Source: an uncultured Gammaproteobacteria bacterium (GTDB lineage Bacteria; Pseudomonadota; Gammaproteobacteria; GCA-2729495). Taken from it: a stretch of DNA of 19,698 nt. Where the stretch lies: the NCBI GenBank assembly GCA_947258805.1, contig CAMYJV010000036.1, positions 1 through 19,698 on the forward strand. Reading direction: 5' to 3'. Positions 8,349-17,117 of the stretch are shown in pieces (position 1 is the first letter of the stretch; every line of letters starts with the position of its first letter). Under the pieces are notes generated by a model. The model made no database searches, was not told where the DNA came from, and saw only the letters and a program-made list of their open reading frames with translations. Made by a program: the position numbers and the translations under genes.

Positions 8349-9992
8349 TCAAGTCCCGGTCCGAGTCTCCCCGGTCAGCACCTCCCCATGCTCCCGCGTG
8401 GCCAGGAACGTCACGTCCGGCCACCTCTCCTCCGTCAACTCCAGGTTGTATTTGTTCGTAGCAAGAAACACGGGGTTGCCATCAACATCGGCGGCAAGAG
8501 CCGCGTTTTCTTTCCGTTCGAAATCAGCCCGCGACGCCGCGTCCGGGAATACCAGCCAACGGGCGGTGTGCATCGCCACCGGTTCGTGGACCGCGTCGAC
8601 GTTGTATTCGCCCTTGAGACGATGCGCGACGATATCGAACTGCAGGCGTCCGACCGCGCCCAATATGATGCGGCCGCCGGCCAGCGTGAACACCTGAACG
8701 GCGCCCTCCTCGCCCAGCTCCTGCAAGCCTTTTTGCAGCTGCTTGGCCTTGAACGGGTCTTTGGGCCGCGCGCTCACGAACAGCTCGGGCGCGAAATACG
8801 GAATGCCCTTGAAATCCAGCGCCTCGCCTTCAGACAAGGTGTCGCCGATCTGCAGCTGGCCGTGATTGTGGATGCCGATGATGTCGCCGCCCACGGCGTC
8901 TTCACTTTTCACGCGCTCGTTGGCCATAAAGGTCGTGGCATTGCCGATTCGCATCTCGCGGTTGAGCCGCAGGTGCCGGACCTTCATGCCCGGCTGGTAA
9001 CGCCCGGAACAGACGCGAAAAAAGGCGATGCGGGCGCGGTGCTTCGGATCCATGTTGGCCTGGATCTTGAACACGAAGCCGGTGAAAGGCGCCTCGACCG
9101 GATCAACGCAGCGCTCGCCGGCATCGCGCGGCTGGGGCGGCGGCGCCCAATCCAGCAGGGCCTGCAGGACTTCCTGCACGCCGAAATTATTGATCCCGGA
9201 GCCGAAGAAAACCGGTGTCTGCATTCCTGCCTGGAATAACTCCAGGTCGAAAGGCGAGCTGGCTTCGCGGATGAGATCCACCTCCTCGCGCAGCGTTTCG
9301 ACTTCGTTCGGAAACAACTCGTCCAGGCGGGGGTTGTCGAGACCGCTGATCAGTTCGGCATCGGCATTGGCGCGCTGCTGCCCTGCCGTAAATCGCAGCA
9401 ATCGATCCTCCAGCAGGTGATAGACACCACGGAAGGTCTTGCCCATGCCCACCGGCCAGGTCACCGGTGCGCAGTCGATCTTCAGCGTCTCCTCCACCTC
9501 TTCGAGAATATCCAGCGGTCCACGCACTTCCCGATCGAGCTTATTAATGAATGTGATGATCGGCGTATTGCGCAGCCGGCAGACTTCCAGCAACTTGATG
9601 GTCTGCGCTTCGACACCTTTCGCCGCATCGATAACCATGACGGCCGCATCTACCGCGGTGAGTACACGGTAGGTATCTTCGGAGAAGTCCTGGTGACCCG
9701 GTGTATCCAGAAGATTAATCGTGTGCCCGGCATATTCGAACTGCATGACCGAGCTGGTCACGGAGATACCGCGCTGCTTTTCGATCTCCATCCAGTCTGA
9801 GGTCGCGTGCCTGGTGGCTCGCCGCGCCTTCACCGCGCCGGCGAGCTGGATCGCGCCGCCGAACAGCAACAGCTTCTCCGTCAAGGTGGTTTTACCGGCG
9901 TCCGGGTGAGAAATGATCCCGAACGTCCGGCGCGCCGCCACTTCCCGCTGCAGGTCGGGCTTCACCGGCGGATTTTTGGCTGCTTCACTCAC
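8349..9992 (-). CDS. prfC: Peptide chain release factor 3 (RF3 GTPase)
   Basis: RF3 is a translational GTPase that recycles RF1/RF2 from the ribosome after peptide release. The 547-residue protein has G1 SHPDAGKT (28-35), the switch region [10 protein letters not shown] (72-81), DTPGHQDF (96-103) and NKLD (150-153), followed by EF-G-like domains II and III and an RF3-type C-terminus. The length is near the E. coli value (529). The start is GTG at 9992, with an AGG ribosome site in the final codons of typA. Only four bases separate it from the typA stop, so it is almost certainly co-translated with that gene. It is the last gene of the rhlE-typA-prfC operon. Confidence 0.97.
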   Translation of the reverse strand: MSEAAKNPPVKPDLQREVAARRTFGIISHPDAGKTTLTEKLLLFGGAIQLAGAVKARRATRHATSDWMEIEKQRGISVTSSVMQFEYAGHTINLLDTPGHQDFSEDTYRVLTAVDAAVMVIDAAKGVEAQTIKLLEVCRLRNTPIITFINKLDREVRGPLDILEEVEETLKIDCAPVTWPVGMGKTFRGVYHLLEDRLLRFTAGQQRANADAELISGLDNPRLDELFPNEVETLREEVDLIREASSPFDLELFQAGMQTPVFFGSGINNFGVQEVLQALLDWAPPPQPRDAGERCVDPVEAPFTGFVFKIQANMDPKHRARIAFFRVCSGRYQPGMKVRHLRLNREMRIGNATTFMANERVKSEDAVGGDIIGIHNHGQLQIGDTLSEGEALDFKGIPYFAPELFVSARPKDPFKAKQLQKGLQELGEEGAVQVFTLAGGRIILGAVGRLQFDIVAHRLKGEYNVDAVHEPVAMHTARWLVFPDAASRADFERKENAALAADVDGNPVFLATNKYNLELTEERWPDVTFLATREHGEVLTGETRTGT

Positions 9993-9996
9993 GGAC

Positions 9997-11820
9997 CTAT
10001 GCGCTCTTGCGTGATTCCCGTTTCCGCTCGGATCCCGTGAGTAGTTTCTTGCGAATCCGGATCTGGCCGGGCGTCACTTCCACCAACTCATCGTCGTCGA
10101 TGAATTCCAGCGCCTGCTCCAGGCTGAAGCGAACCGGTGACGTCAGCACCAGGTTCTCATCGGTACCCGCAGCACGAACATTGGTCAGCTGTTTTGCCTT
10201 GGTCGGATTCACGATCAGATCGTTGCCCCGACTGTGGATGCCAACCACCATACCCTCGTAAACCTCGTCGCCATGGCCAATCAGCAACCGGCCACGATCC
10301 TGCAGGTTGAACAGCGCATAGGCCAGCGCCTTGCCGTGTACCGTGGAGATCATCACGCCGTTAATCCGCTGCGCGATCGTGCCCGGCACCCGCCGGTCGT
10401 AGCAGTCGAACACGTGATACAGCAATCCTGTTCCGGCCGTGGCCGTCAGGTACTCCGTGCGGAAGCCAATCAGCCCGCGCGCCGGGATCCGGTAGTCGAG
10501 TCGCACACGGCCCTTGCCGTCCGCCTGCATGTTCTGAAGGTCGCCCTTGCGCTGGGCCAGCCGCTCCATCACCGCGCCCTGGTAGGGCTCGGCGAAATCC
10601 ACCGTGAGGTGCTCCCACGGCTCGCACAGCTGTCCGTCGATCTCCTGTTCGATGACCTCGGGACGGGACACCGCCAGTTCGTAGCCTTCTCGCCGCATGG
10701 TTTCGATAAGGATGGACAGGTGTAGTTCGCCGCGGCCCGATACGCGGAATTTGTCCGGGTCTTCCGTCGTTTCTACACGCAGGGCAACGTTGTGCTGGCG
10801 TTCGCGGTCCAAGCGTTCACCGATCTGGCGGCTGGTCAGATATTTGCCGATGCGCCCGGCGAACGGCGACTTGTTCACCTGGAAGGTCATGCTGATCGTT
10901 GGCTCGTCCACGGTCAGGGGTGGCAATGCCTCGGCCTGCTCCCGATCACACAAGGTGTCGGAAATGGCCAGGTTGTCGACGCCGCTGAATGCGACGATAT
11001 CGCCTGCGCCGGCCTCCTCCACGCGCACACGCTCCAGGCCGAAAAAGCCGTAGAGTTCGCCGATTCTGGCGCCCCGTTCCCGGCCATCGGCGCCGATCAC
11101 CGTAACCGGCAGATTGGCCGCGACCGTGCCGCGTGTCACCCGGCCGATACCGAGCTGACCCACGTAGGTGTCATAGCCGAGGCTCGACACCTGTAATTGC
11201 AAAGCGCCTGCCGGGTCAACGGCCGGCGGCGGCACCTGGTCGACGATGGCCTGAAATAGTGGCGTCATATCGCCGGACCGAGCCTCGGTGTCCGCCGCTG
11301 CAAAGCCCTGCAGGGCCGACGCGTAGATCACCGGGAAGTCGAGCTGTTCGTCACTGGCACCCAGCCGGTCGAACAGGTCGAAGGTCTGGTCCAGCACCCA
11401 GTCAGGCCGCGCGCCGTCGCGGTCGATCTTGTTAATCACCACCAGCGGTGTGAGCCCGCGATCGAAAGCCTTCTGCGTCACGAAGCGCGTCTGCGGCATC
11501 GGCCCCTCGACGGCATCTACCAGCAGCAGCACCCCGTCGACCATGGACAACACGCGTTCCACTTCACCGCCAAAATCGGCGTGGCCCGGCGTGTCCACGA
11601 TATTGATGCGCCAGTCGCGCCAGGTGATGGCGGTGTTTTTGGACAGGATCGTGATGCCGCGCTCACGTTCCAGGTCGCCGGAATCCATCACCCGGTCGGG
11701 CAGCGCGCCCCGCTCGTCCAGCGTGCCGGACTGGCGCAGCAACTGGTCCACCAGCGTGGTCTTGCCGTGATCAACGTGCGCGATGATCGCGATGTTGCGA
11801 AGTTGCCGTGGTTCAGTCAT
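9997..11820 (-). CDS. typA: Ribosome-associated GTPase BipA/TypA
   Basis: BipA is an EF-G-related GTPase that helps 50S subunit assembly, especially at low temperature, and affects stress responses. From ATG 11820 the protein is 607 residues, the family norm. A 48-residue upstream extension reads across the end of rhlE and was rejected. GTPase motifs are AHVDHGKT (14-21), GITI (55-58), DTPGHADF (76-83) and NKID (130-133). The BipA-specific C-terminal domain includes [21 protein letters not shown] and a basic tail ([18 protein letters not shown]). It lies 25 nt after rhlE and 4 nt before prfC. Confidence 0.97.
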   Translation of the reverse strand: MTEPRQLRNIAIIAHVDHGKTTLVDQLLRQSGTLDERGALPDRVMDSGDLERERGITILSKNTAITWRDWRINIVDTPGHADFGGEVERVLSMVDGVLLLVDAVEGPMPQTRFVTQKAFDRGLTPLVVINKIDRDGARPDWVLDQTFDLFDRLGASDEQLDFPVIYASALQGFAAADTEARSGDMTPLFQAIVDQVPPPAVDPAGALQLQVSSLGYDTYVGQLGIGRVTRGTVAANLPVTVIGADGRERGARIGELYGFFGLERVRVEEAGAGDIVAFSGVDNLAISDTLCDREQAEALPPLTVDEPTISMTFQVNKSPFAGRIGKYLTSRQIGERLDRERQHNVALRVETTEDPDKFRVSGRGELHLSILIETMRREGYELAVSRPEVIEQEIDGQLCEPWEHLTVDFAEPYQGAVMERLAQRKGDLQNMQADGKGRVRLDYRIPARGLIGFRTEYLTATAGTGLLYHVFDCYDRRVPGTIAQRINGVMISTVHGKALAYALFNLQDRGRLLIGHGDEVYEGMVVGIHSRGNDLIVNPTKAKQLTNVRAAGTDENLVLTSPVRFSLEQALEFIDDDELVEVTPGQIRIRKKLLTGSERKRESRKSA

Positions 11821-11845
11821 TGGCTTCAAACCTCTGCTACGCCGG

Positions 11846-13087
11846 TCACCGGCTGGCGGCGCGGCGCGCGCGAGCTCGACCGCGCCGGCGCGCCGGAGCC
11901 GCAGCCCGCGGAGGATTGCCGCCAGGCCGACCCCGGTTTGCAGCCAGGGGCGCTTCCGGCTCATAGCCAGCCACGACCTCCTGGGGAATCCGGCGCTTCA
12001 GCAGCTTCTCGATGCCGGCCAGGTACTCGCGCTCTTCGGCGCACACCAGCGATATGGCCTGGCCCTCACGACCCGCCCGACCCGTGCGCCCGATACGGTG
12101 CACGTAGTCTTCCGGCACGTTGGGCAGTTCATAGTTCACGACGTGCGGCAGCTGATCGATGTCGAGGCCCCGCGCGGCAATGTCCGTAGCCACGAGCACG
12201 CGGACCGCACCATTCTTGAAGCCGTGGAGCGCCCGGGTCCGGGCCCCCTGGCTCTTGTTGCCATGGATTGCGGCCGCGCTGAGGCCGTCTCGCTCCAGTT
12301 GCTGCGCGAGCCGGTTAGCGCCATGTTTTGTACGCGTAAACACCAGCACCTGCCGCCAGTTGCGCTGCCCGATCATGTGCGACAGAAACTCGCGCTTGCG
12401 CCGCTTGTCCAGCGGGAAAACCAGCTGGTCTATGCGGTCGGCCGTGGCGTTCCGCGGTGCAACCTGCACTTCCGCCGGATTATCCAGCAGCTGGCCGGCA
12501 AGCTGGCGTATCTCCTTTGAGTAGGTGGCGGAGAACAGCAAGTTCTGGCGGCGCGCAGGCAGCAACGCGAGGATGCGCCGAATATCCCGCAGGAATCCCA
12601 TGTCCAGCATGCGGTCCGCTTCATCGAGCACCAGGACTTCGACCTTCGACAGATCGACGGTGCGCTGGCCCGCGTGATCGAGCAGCCGCCCGGGTGTCGC
12701 AACAACCACGTCGACACCGCGGCGCAGAGCCGCAAACTGGGGGTTGATGCCGACGCCGCCAAATATCACGGTGGTGCGCAAGTCCAGGTGGCGGCCATAA
12801 GCCTCGAAACTCGCGCCCACCTGGGCGGCGAGTTCACGCGTTGGCGTCAGCACCAGCGCGCGCACGGGGCGCGTTTTGCCGGTGGATGGCTGGGCAGCCA
12901 GACCCTGTAACACCGGCAGCGCGAAGGCAGCGGTCTTGCCGGTGCCCGTCTGTGCGCCGGCCAGCAGGTCACGACCCGCCAGCACGGCGGGAATCGCCTC
13001 GCACTGCACCGGTGTGGGTTCGTCATAGCCCTGGTCGTGCACAGCACGCACCAGGTCGGCCTCGAGGCCGAGTGATTCAAAAGACAT
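11846..13087 (-). CDS. rhlE: DEAD-box RNA helicase RhlE
   Basis: An ATP-dependent RNA helicase. RhlE acts in ribosome maturation, interplays with the helicases SrmB and DeaD, and is also linked to RNA decay. From ATG 13087 it has 413 residues and the family N-terminus [16 protein letters not shown]. Motifs are the Q motif around 23-29 (EPTPVQC), Walker A AQTGTGKT (45-52), PTRELA (82-87), TPGR (131-134), DEAD (155-158), SAT (186-188), and HRIGRTGR (330-337). The tail (about 383-413) is short, disordered and arginine-rich, typical of RNA-binding extensions. A 52-residue extension to 13243 was rejected. It is the first gene of its operon, divergent from the NUDIX gene over 206 nt. Confidence 0.95.
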   Translation of the reverse strand: MSFESLGLEADLVRAVHDQGYDEPTPVQCEAIPAVLAGRDLLAGAQTGTGKTAAFALPVLQGLAAQPSTGKTRPVRALVLTPTRELAAQVGASFEAYGRHLDLRTTVIFGGVGINPQFAALRRGVDVVVATPGRLLDHAGQRTVDLSKVEVLVLDEADRMLDMGFLRDIRRILALLPARRQNLLFSATYSKEIRQLAGQLLDNPAEVQVAPRNATADRIDQLVFPLDKRRKREFLSHMIGQRNWRQVLVFTRTKHGANRLAQQLERDGLSAAAIHGNKSQGARTRALHGFKNGAVRVLVATDIAARGLDIDQLPHVVNYELPNVPEDYVHRIGRTGRAGREGQAISLVCAEEREYLAGIEKLLKRRIPQEVVAGYEPEAPLAANRGRPGGNPPRAAAPARRRGRARARRAASR

Positions 13088-13293
13088 TCTGTTTTGGCTC
13101 CGTGATCCGCCTGCCCGGCGCTTAACGGCGCGGGTACGGTCGAGGGCAAGATCACTGAAAATTAAGTTGCTGGCGGGTTTGCCAGAAGTGGAACGCAGAC
13201 CGAAGTGCGTCCCGGCGCGGCGACTATAACAGATCCAGGGCAAAGGGAAGCTGTTGATTCGCCGTTTTTGCGTCGATCCTTTAACCTTCTACC
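13088..13293. promoter_or_regulatory. Divergent intergenic region rhlE / NUDIX gene
   Basis: A 206-nt gap between two divergent starts that must contain both promoters. The only conspicuous -10-like sequence is TATAAC at 13225-13230 on the + strand, whose minus-strand reading gives an overlapping TATAGT. Neither has a good -35 partner at standard spacing. If the minus-strand one is used, rhlE would have a leader of roughly 130 nt. Confidence 0.35.
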
Positions 13294-13836
13294 ATGCAAT
13301 TCTGTACCCAGTGCGCGGCGCCCGTCGAGTCAAGGGTTCCGGACGGTGATAACCGGCCCCGTTTTGTCTGCACAGCCTGCGGCTCCATTCACTACCAGAA
13401 TCCGCGGATGGTGGTGGGCTGTGTGCCGGAGCACGAGGGCAAGATCCTGTTGTGCAAGCGCTCCATCGAGCCCCGTTACGGTTTCTGGACGCTGCCGGCC
13501 GGCTTCATGGAACTGGGAGAAACTGTCGCCGCAGCGGCCCTCCGGGAGACCTGGGAAGAAGCCATTGCCCGGGTCGAACTGGGGCCCATGTTCGCCCTGG
13601 TTGACGTAGTGCATGCCGGGCAGGTTCACGCTTTTTTCGCGGCCAGGCTGCCAAAGCCCGAGTTCGGCGCCGGGGAAGAAACGCTTGAGACGCGGTTGTT
13701 CGAGCTGGCGGACATTCCGTGGTCCGAGCTGGCCTTCCCTTCAGTTCGGCTGGCACTGGAATGCTACCTGGAGCATCGGGACACCGGCCTGGACACGACG
13801 CATCTGCTGGATGCGCCGCGAATCCGCATCTCCTGA
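13294..13836 (+). CDS. Zinc-ribbon NUDIX hydrolase
   Basis: A 180-residue protein with an N-terminal zinc ribbon (C4, C7, C26, C29) followed by a NUDIX fold. The NUDIX box runs from G70 with E76, R84-E85 and E88-E89, so all metal-binding and catalytic acidic positions are kept. The usual glycine near its end is replaced (I91), as in several members of this subgroup. NUDIX enzymes cleave nucleoside diphosphates linked to another group; the zinc ribbon recalls NudC-like enzymes, but the protein is shorter and the substrate cannot be assigned. The start ATG at 13294 precedes the first zinc-ligand pair. It lies 96 nt upstream of fdxA on the same strand. Confidence 0.88.
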   Translation: MQFCTQCAAPVESRVPDGDNRPRFVCTACGSIHYQNPRMVVGCVPEHEGKILLCKRSIEPRYGFWTLPAGFMELGETVAAAALRETWEEAIARVELGPMFALVDVVHAGQVHAFFAARLPKPEFGAGEETLETRLFELADIPWSELAFPSVRLALECYLEHRDTGLDTTHLLDAPRIRIS

Positions 13837-13896
13837 GGCCCCACCGGCACCGGCTTGGACTTTGCAACCGGCTCGCAATTCAATAGAGTAACGCGT

Positions 13897-13918
13897 CCCC
13901 CGCGCAGCTCCTCGGGGG
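13897..13918 (+). other. Hairpin in the fdxA leader
   Basis: A 6-bp stem (13897-13902 with 13913-13918) encloses a 10-nt loop containing CTCCT. The loop is complementary to the GGAG ribosome site of fdxA at 13923-13926. It could influence translation start, but short GC-rich hairpins are common at this base composition. Confidence 0.25.
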
Positions 13919-13932
13919 TGATGGAGAATGGG

Positions 13933-14256
13933 ATGACCTTCGTCGTTACGGAAAAGTGCATTCGCTGCAAATACATGGACTGCGTGGAAGTCTGTCCGGT
14001 GGACTGCTTCCATGAGGGTCCGAATATGCTCGTGATCGACCCGGACGAGTGCATTGACTGCACGCTGTGCGAACCGGAATGCCCGGTGGAAGCCATTTAT
14101 TCCGAAGACGAAATCCCCAAGGGGCAGGAGCAGATGCTCGAGCTCAATGCGGAGCTTTCCCAGCAGTGGCCGGTGATTACCGAGGCGGGCACGCCGCCGG
14201 AAAATGCCGACGAGTGGAAAGACGTCGAAGACAAGCTCCAGTACCTGGAGCGCTAG
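13933..14256 (+). CDS. fdxA: 7Fe ferredoxin FdxA ([3Fe-4S]/[4Fe-4S])
   Basis: A 107-residue low-potential ferredoxin very similar to Azotobacter ferredoxin I. Nine cysteines keep the family spacing (C9, C12, C17, C21, C25, C40, C43, C46, C50), enough for one [3Fe-4S] and one [4Fe-4S] cluster; C12 is the isolated cysteine near the clusters. The C-terminal extension ([17 protein letters not shown]...LQYLER) is also typical. It transfers electrons in the cytosol; in several proteobacteria it has been linked to oxidative-stress or redox responses. The start ATG at 13933 has GGAG six bases upstream; a longer in-frame version from 13855 is not supported. Its 3' end is convergent with dsbC, 31 nt away. 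Confidence 0.97.
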   Translation: MTFVVTEKCIRCKYMDCVEVCPVDCFHEGPNMLVIDPDECIDCTLCEPECPVEAIYSEDEIPKGQEQMLELNAELSQQWPVITEAGTPPENADEWKDVEDKLQYLER

Positions 14257-14287
14257 CGAACACGCAAACGGCGCGAGGGACAATCGA

Positions 14288-15019
14288 TCAGATTTCGCCG
14301 CTCTCGATGCGCTCCTTGAGCTCGTCGGCCGGCATGTAGCCCGGCACCATAACACCATGATCGGTCACAATGGCCGGGGTGCCACGAATACCGAAAGATG
14401 CCCCCAGCCGATAGTGTTGATCTACCGGCGTCGTCCCGCAGCTCTCCGAGTCGATCATCTCGCCGCGCTTGGCGCGGGTCAGCGCATCGTTGCGATCTTC
14501 CGCACACCAGACATTGTCGGCCTTGGCCCAGCTCTCGGTGTTCGGCCCGCTGCGCGGGAAGAACAAGTAACGAACCCGGAAGCCCTGCTCGTTGTAATCG
14601 GCTATCTCGCGATGCAGTTTGCGGCAGTAACCGCAGTCAATATCCGTGAATACCGTGATCGTGTGCTCAGCCGGCCCGTCGGGCTCGAAGACGATCATGC
14701 TGCCCTCACCCACCCCGGCAATTGCATCCAGGCGCGCATCCGCCCGCCGCTGTTCGGTGAGATTCTCCTCGGTCCCCAGGTCGTAAATGTCGCCCTGGAA
14801 CATGTACCTGGCATCTTCGGTCACGTAAGCGACCCGTTCGCCAATCAGGATTTCGTAGATGCCGGGAATCGGCGATGGCCGGACGCTGCCCGGCTTCAAC
14901 TCGGGAAACTGCTCCGCGATCCAGGCCGCTTTCTCGTCGTCATTGTCGGCAGCCACTGCCGCAAAAGGCAATGCGATGGCCAGCAAGAGCGCCGGCGCGA
15001 ACATTGTTAAGCGTGACAT
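14288..15019 (-). CDS. dsbC: Periplasmic thiol:disulfide interchange protein DsbC
   Basis: DsbC is a periplasmic disulfide isomerase that corrects wrong disulfides and is kept reduced by DsbD. The 243-residue precursor has a signal peptide (1-24, cut after AVAA), an N-terminal dimerisation domain (about 25-90), and a thioredoxin fold with the active site CGYC (C129-C132), the cis-proline loop GTPAI (P215) and a second cysteine pair (C172, C194) matching the structural disulfide of E. coli DsbC. It follows xerD on the same strand, a conserved arrangement in gammaproteobacteria, but with a 117-nt gap. Confidence in the symbol comes from the CGYC motif, length and context together. Confidence 0.93.
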   Translation of the reverse strand: MSRLTMFAPALLLAIALPFAAVAADNDDEKAAWIAEQFPELKPGSVRPSPIPGIYEILIGERVAYVTEDARYMFQGDIYDLGTEENLTEQRRADARLDAIAGVGEGSMIVFEPDGPAEHTITVFTDIDCGYCRKLHREIADYNEQGFRVRYLFFPRSGPNTESWAKADNVWCAEDRNDALTRAKRGEMIDSESCGTTPVDQHYRLGASFGIRGTPAIVTDHGVMVPGYMPADELKERIESGEI

Positions 15020-15100
15020 TGGGGCGTCCTGTCTGTCCGTGCGTCTTCTTATGGACCACCGGCAGGGCCAGCGGTTCCGCGGCCCGTCGGAAGAGTCAAA

Positions 15101-15106
15101 ATACTA
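15101..15106 (-). promoter_or_regulatory. Possible -10 element upstream of dsbC
   Basis: Minus-strand TAGTAT lies 81 nt upstream of the dsbC start in the xerD-dsbC gap. It would allow dsbC to be expressed independently of the damaged xerD. No convincing -35 hexamer accompanies it. Confidence 0.25.
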
Positions 15107-15136
15107 GCACGAAGGGCGGAAGCCCGGCCTGACGCC

Positions 15137-16046
15137 TTAGCCGCGTGGGTGGTGCCGGGCGTGGAGGTCTTTCATCCGCTCCCGGGCCACGTGCGTGTAA
15201 ATCTGTGTCGTGGACAGGTCGCTGTGTCCCAGCAGCATCTGCACAACACGCAGGTCTGCACCATGGTTCAGCAAGTGCGTTGCAAAGGCATGCCGCAGCG
15301 TGTGCGGCGATAGCTTGCCGCCGATCTCGGCCTTCTTGGCATAACGTTTGATAATGTGCCAGAAGGCCTGGCGCGTCATGCGATCACCGCGCCGGGTGGG
15401 GAACATAAAGTCGGTTTGGCGCTCGAGCAGAATTTCCACCCGCGGGCCGCCCATGAATTCGCGCAACCAGCGCTGGGCTTCCTCCCCGATGGGAATCAGG
15501 CGCTCGCGATCGCCCTTGCCCTGAATTCGCAGCACGCCCTGGTTCAGGTTGACATCGCTCTGCCGCAGGTTAATCAGTTCAGATACGCGAAGGCCGGTGG
15601 CATACAACAGCTCCAGCATCGCGCGATCGCGGTGACCGAGGGGGTCGCGCGTCTCCGGCGCGGCCAGCAGCGCCTCGACTTCGCCCTCGCTCAGCGACTT
15701 CGGCAACGACCGGCCGACCTTCGGCATGTCGATTTTCAGCGTCGGATCCTCGCCGATCATGCCTTCGCGCAGAAGGAACCGGTAGAAACGGCGGAAACTG
15801 GAAAGCTGTCGGGCCGTCGAACGGGGCTTGGCGCCCGATTCGGTCCGCCACGCGATGAACGCCAGCAGATCCTCGCTTGGCCAGCCAGCGCTGCAAGGCA
15901 ACGAGGTCGGCTCGGTAGGCGCCCAGCGTGTTCGTGGACAGCCCGCGTTCCATCCAGATCGCATCAAGGAACTTGTCGATGATGGCCTCGGGGTCGGCCG
16001 CGTTAACGCTCGAGGCGTCTGGCCGGTTTGCAGGTTCAGTCGACAT
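15137..16046 (-). pseudogene. xerD: Tyrosine recombinase XerD, frameshifted with an internal deletion
   Basis: XerD with XerC resolves chromosome dimers at dif. The natural start is ATG 16046 (MSTEPANRPDASS...), and the N-terminal core-binding part (FLDAIWMERGLSTNTLGAYRADL, RWLAKR) reads to about 15875. There the frame changes, and the rest (DLLAFIAWR ... HARHHPRG, ending at 15137) continues one base out of step. Compared with E. coli and Pseudomonas XerD as I recall them, about nine residues between RWLAKRG and DLLAFIAWR are missing, so this looks like a deletion of about 26 or 29 nt rather than a single-base error. The catalytic half is intact: the Arg in TGLRVSEL, the Lys in GKGDRERL, HTLRHAFATH, LLGHSDLS, and the nucleophile Tyr in TTQIYTHV. 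An assembly or sequencing fault is possible, because XerD is normally kept. Confidence 0.85.
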
Positions 16047-16298
16047 TACGTTAGTTCGCAACTCCCAGCAATCTCGCTCTCGCGGGATTGATCCATGCTC
16101 ATGCGCGCGCCGATAATGCTGTGGCCGCGTCGCACGTCCTTGCGCTTCAACCGATACCGCTCTGCAGCATCGACACCGCTTCCCTGCTGCGGTTCGAGCA
16201 CAGGCGGAGTATGCGGCGGGCATCGCAGGGGTCGCCGTGATTGGTTTCACAAAAAATATCAAGGGATTACATAAACGAATGTTGCTGGAGCCATCATC
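16047..16298. other. Divergent intergenic region xerD / plsC
   Basis: This is a 252-nt gap between divergent starts. The minus-strand reading frame continues open upstream of xerD for 94 codons, but its composition (rich in Cys and Arg, no domain) does not look coding. The plsC-proximal end is notably AT-rich and carries the plsC promoter candidate. Confidence 0.5.
16245..16273 (+). promoter_or_regulatory. Candidate sigma-70 promoter for plsC
   Basis: TTTCAC (16245-16250) and TACATA (16268-16273) are separated by 17 nt within an AT-rich island that stands out from the GC-rich surroundings. The match is moderate; it would give a leader of about 20 nt containing the GGAG ribosome site at 16287-16290. 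Confidence 0.35.
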
Positions 16299-17024
16299 GT
16301 GACGGGGGTCACGACCCGCATCGGCCACACGGTCTGGGGCGTGACCACCTTGTTGCTGTTCGTGCTGATCAGCCTGGGGGTGATCCTCGCACTCGCCGTG
16401 GTGCCGGGTCTGGACCGGCGCCGGCGGCTGGCGCGCGGCGGGGCCCGCCTAACCCTGCGGCTGGCCGGCATTCCGCTGCAGGTCAGCGGGCTGGAGCACC
16501 TGCCCGACGGGCCCAGCATCGTGGTATCCAACCACGCCAGCTACCTGGACGGCGTAATCATGGCGGCAGCGCTCCCGCCTCGGTTCGGTTTTGTCATCAA
16601 GCGGGGGATGACCCGGGTGCCCCTGGCCCATTTCATGCTGCGACGGGTCGGCTCCGAGTTCGTGGAACGTGAACAGGGTTCCCAGGGCTTGCGCGATGCC
16701 CGCCGCATCTTGCAGCAGGCCGGTGTCGGCCGCTCGCTGGTATTTTTTCCGGAGGGGACCTTCCAGGCTCAGCCGGGCCTGAGCCGCTTTCGCCCGGGCG
16801 CCTTCAATGCCGCCCGGCGCGGCCAGGTGCCGCTGGTGCCCGTTGTCATTCTAGGCAGCCGAGCCATGCTGCCCGCCCACACGCGGCTGCCCCGCCCGGG
16901 GCCGCTCGAAGTGCATATCCATCCGCCCGTTGAGACAAAACTTGGCGGCACGTCGGCGGAACTCATGGCCCAATGCCGGGCGATAATGCTACCCAAGCTC
17001 GGGGAACCGGATCTCGACAATTAG
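16299..17024 (+). CDS. plsC: 1-acyl-sn-glycerol-3-phosphate acyltransferase (PlsC family)
   Basis: This enzyme acylates lysophosphatidic acid to phosphatidic acid at the inner membrane, in phospholipid synthesis. The 241-residue protein has an N-terminal membrane helix (about 12-35), the catalytic HX4D motif NHASYLDG (H79, D84), the glycerol-phosphate-binding FPEGTF (150-155), and the later PVVILGS motif (181-187). The start is GTG at 16299 with GGAG about nine bases upstream; an upstream ATG at 16279 is in another frame and hits a stop. It diverges from xerD and precedes the thiolase gene by 93 nt. A related lyso-lipid acyltransferase specificity is possible, since motifs alone do not fix the substrate. 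Confidence 0.9.
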   Translation: MTGVTTRIGHTVWGVTTLLLFVLISLGVILALAVVPGLDRRRRLARGGARLTLRLAGIPLQVSGLEHLPDGPSIVVSNHASYLDGVIMAAALPPRFGFVIKRGMTRVPLAHFMLRRVGSEFVEREQGSQGLRDARRILQQAGVGRSLVFFPEGTFQAQPGLSRFRPGAFNAARRGQVPLVPVVILGSRAMLPAHTRLPRPGPLEVHIHPPVETKLGGTSAELMAQCRAIMLPKLGEPDLDN

Positions 17025-17035
17025 CACTCAGTCCC

Positions 17036-17063
17036 TTGCCGTATCAGGCGGCGTGGGCATAAT
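17036..17063 (+). promoter_or_regulatory. Candidate sigma-70 promoter for the thiolase gene
   Basis: TTGCCG (17036-17041) and CATAAT (17058-17063) are separated by 16 nt in the plsC-thiolase gap. The thiolase GTG start is 54 nt beyond the -10 element, preceded by an AAAGGA ribosome site at 17105-17110. Confidence 0.42.
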
Positions 17064-17117
17064 CGCGCGTTTCACCCGCAACGCGGGCACGCTCTGGACC
17101 AGACCAAAGGAATAGTC

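Noticed and set aside
8388..9239. A 283-codon open frame on the + strand
   Set aside because: Antisense to prfC, which shows complete GTPase motifs; no recognisable domain in the antisense product.
11821..11964. N-terminal extension of typA
   Set aside because: Adds 48 residues overlapping the end of rhlE; the conserved BipA N-terminus begins at ATG 11820.
11581..12520. Long + strand frames of 202 and 245 codons
   Set aside because: Antisense to typA and rhlE; composition and lack of motifs mark them as shadows.
13140..13185. A second RpoE-like promoter upstream of rhlE (minus-strand GCAACTT)
   Set aside because: The -35-like box is present, but no TCTRA-like -10 occurs at 16-17 nt.
13088..13243. 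N-terminal extension of rhlE
   Set aside because: Adds 52 unrelated residues; the standard RhlE N-terminus MSFESLGL begins at 13087.
16047..16328. Upstream extension of the xerD N-terminal frame and possible extra small gene
   Set aside because: Cys/Arg-rich sequence without domain character; XerD begins naturally at 16046, and the plsC promoter and start overlap this stretch.
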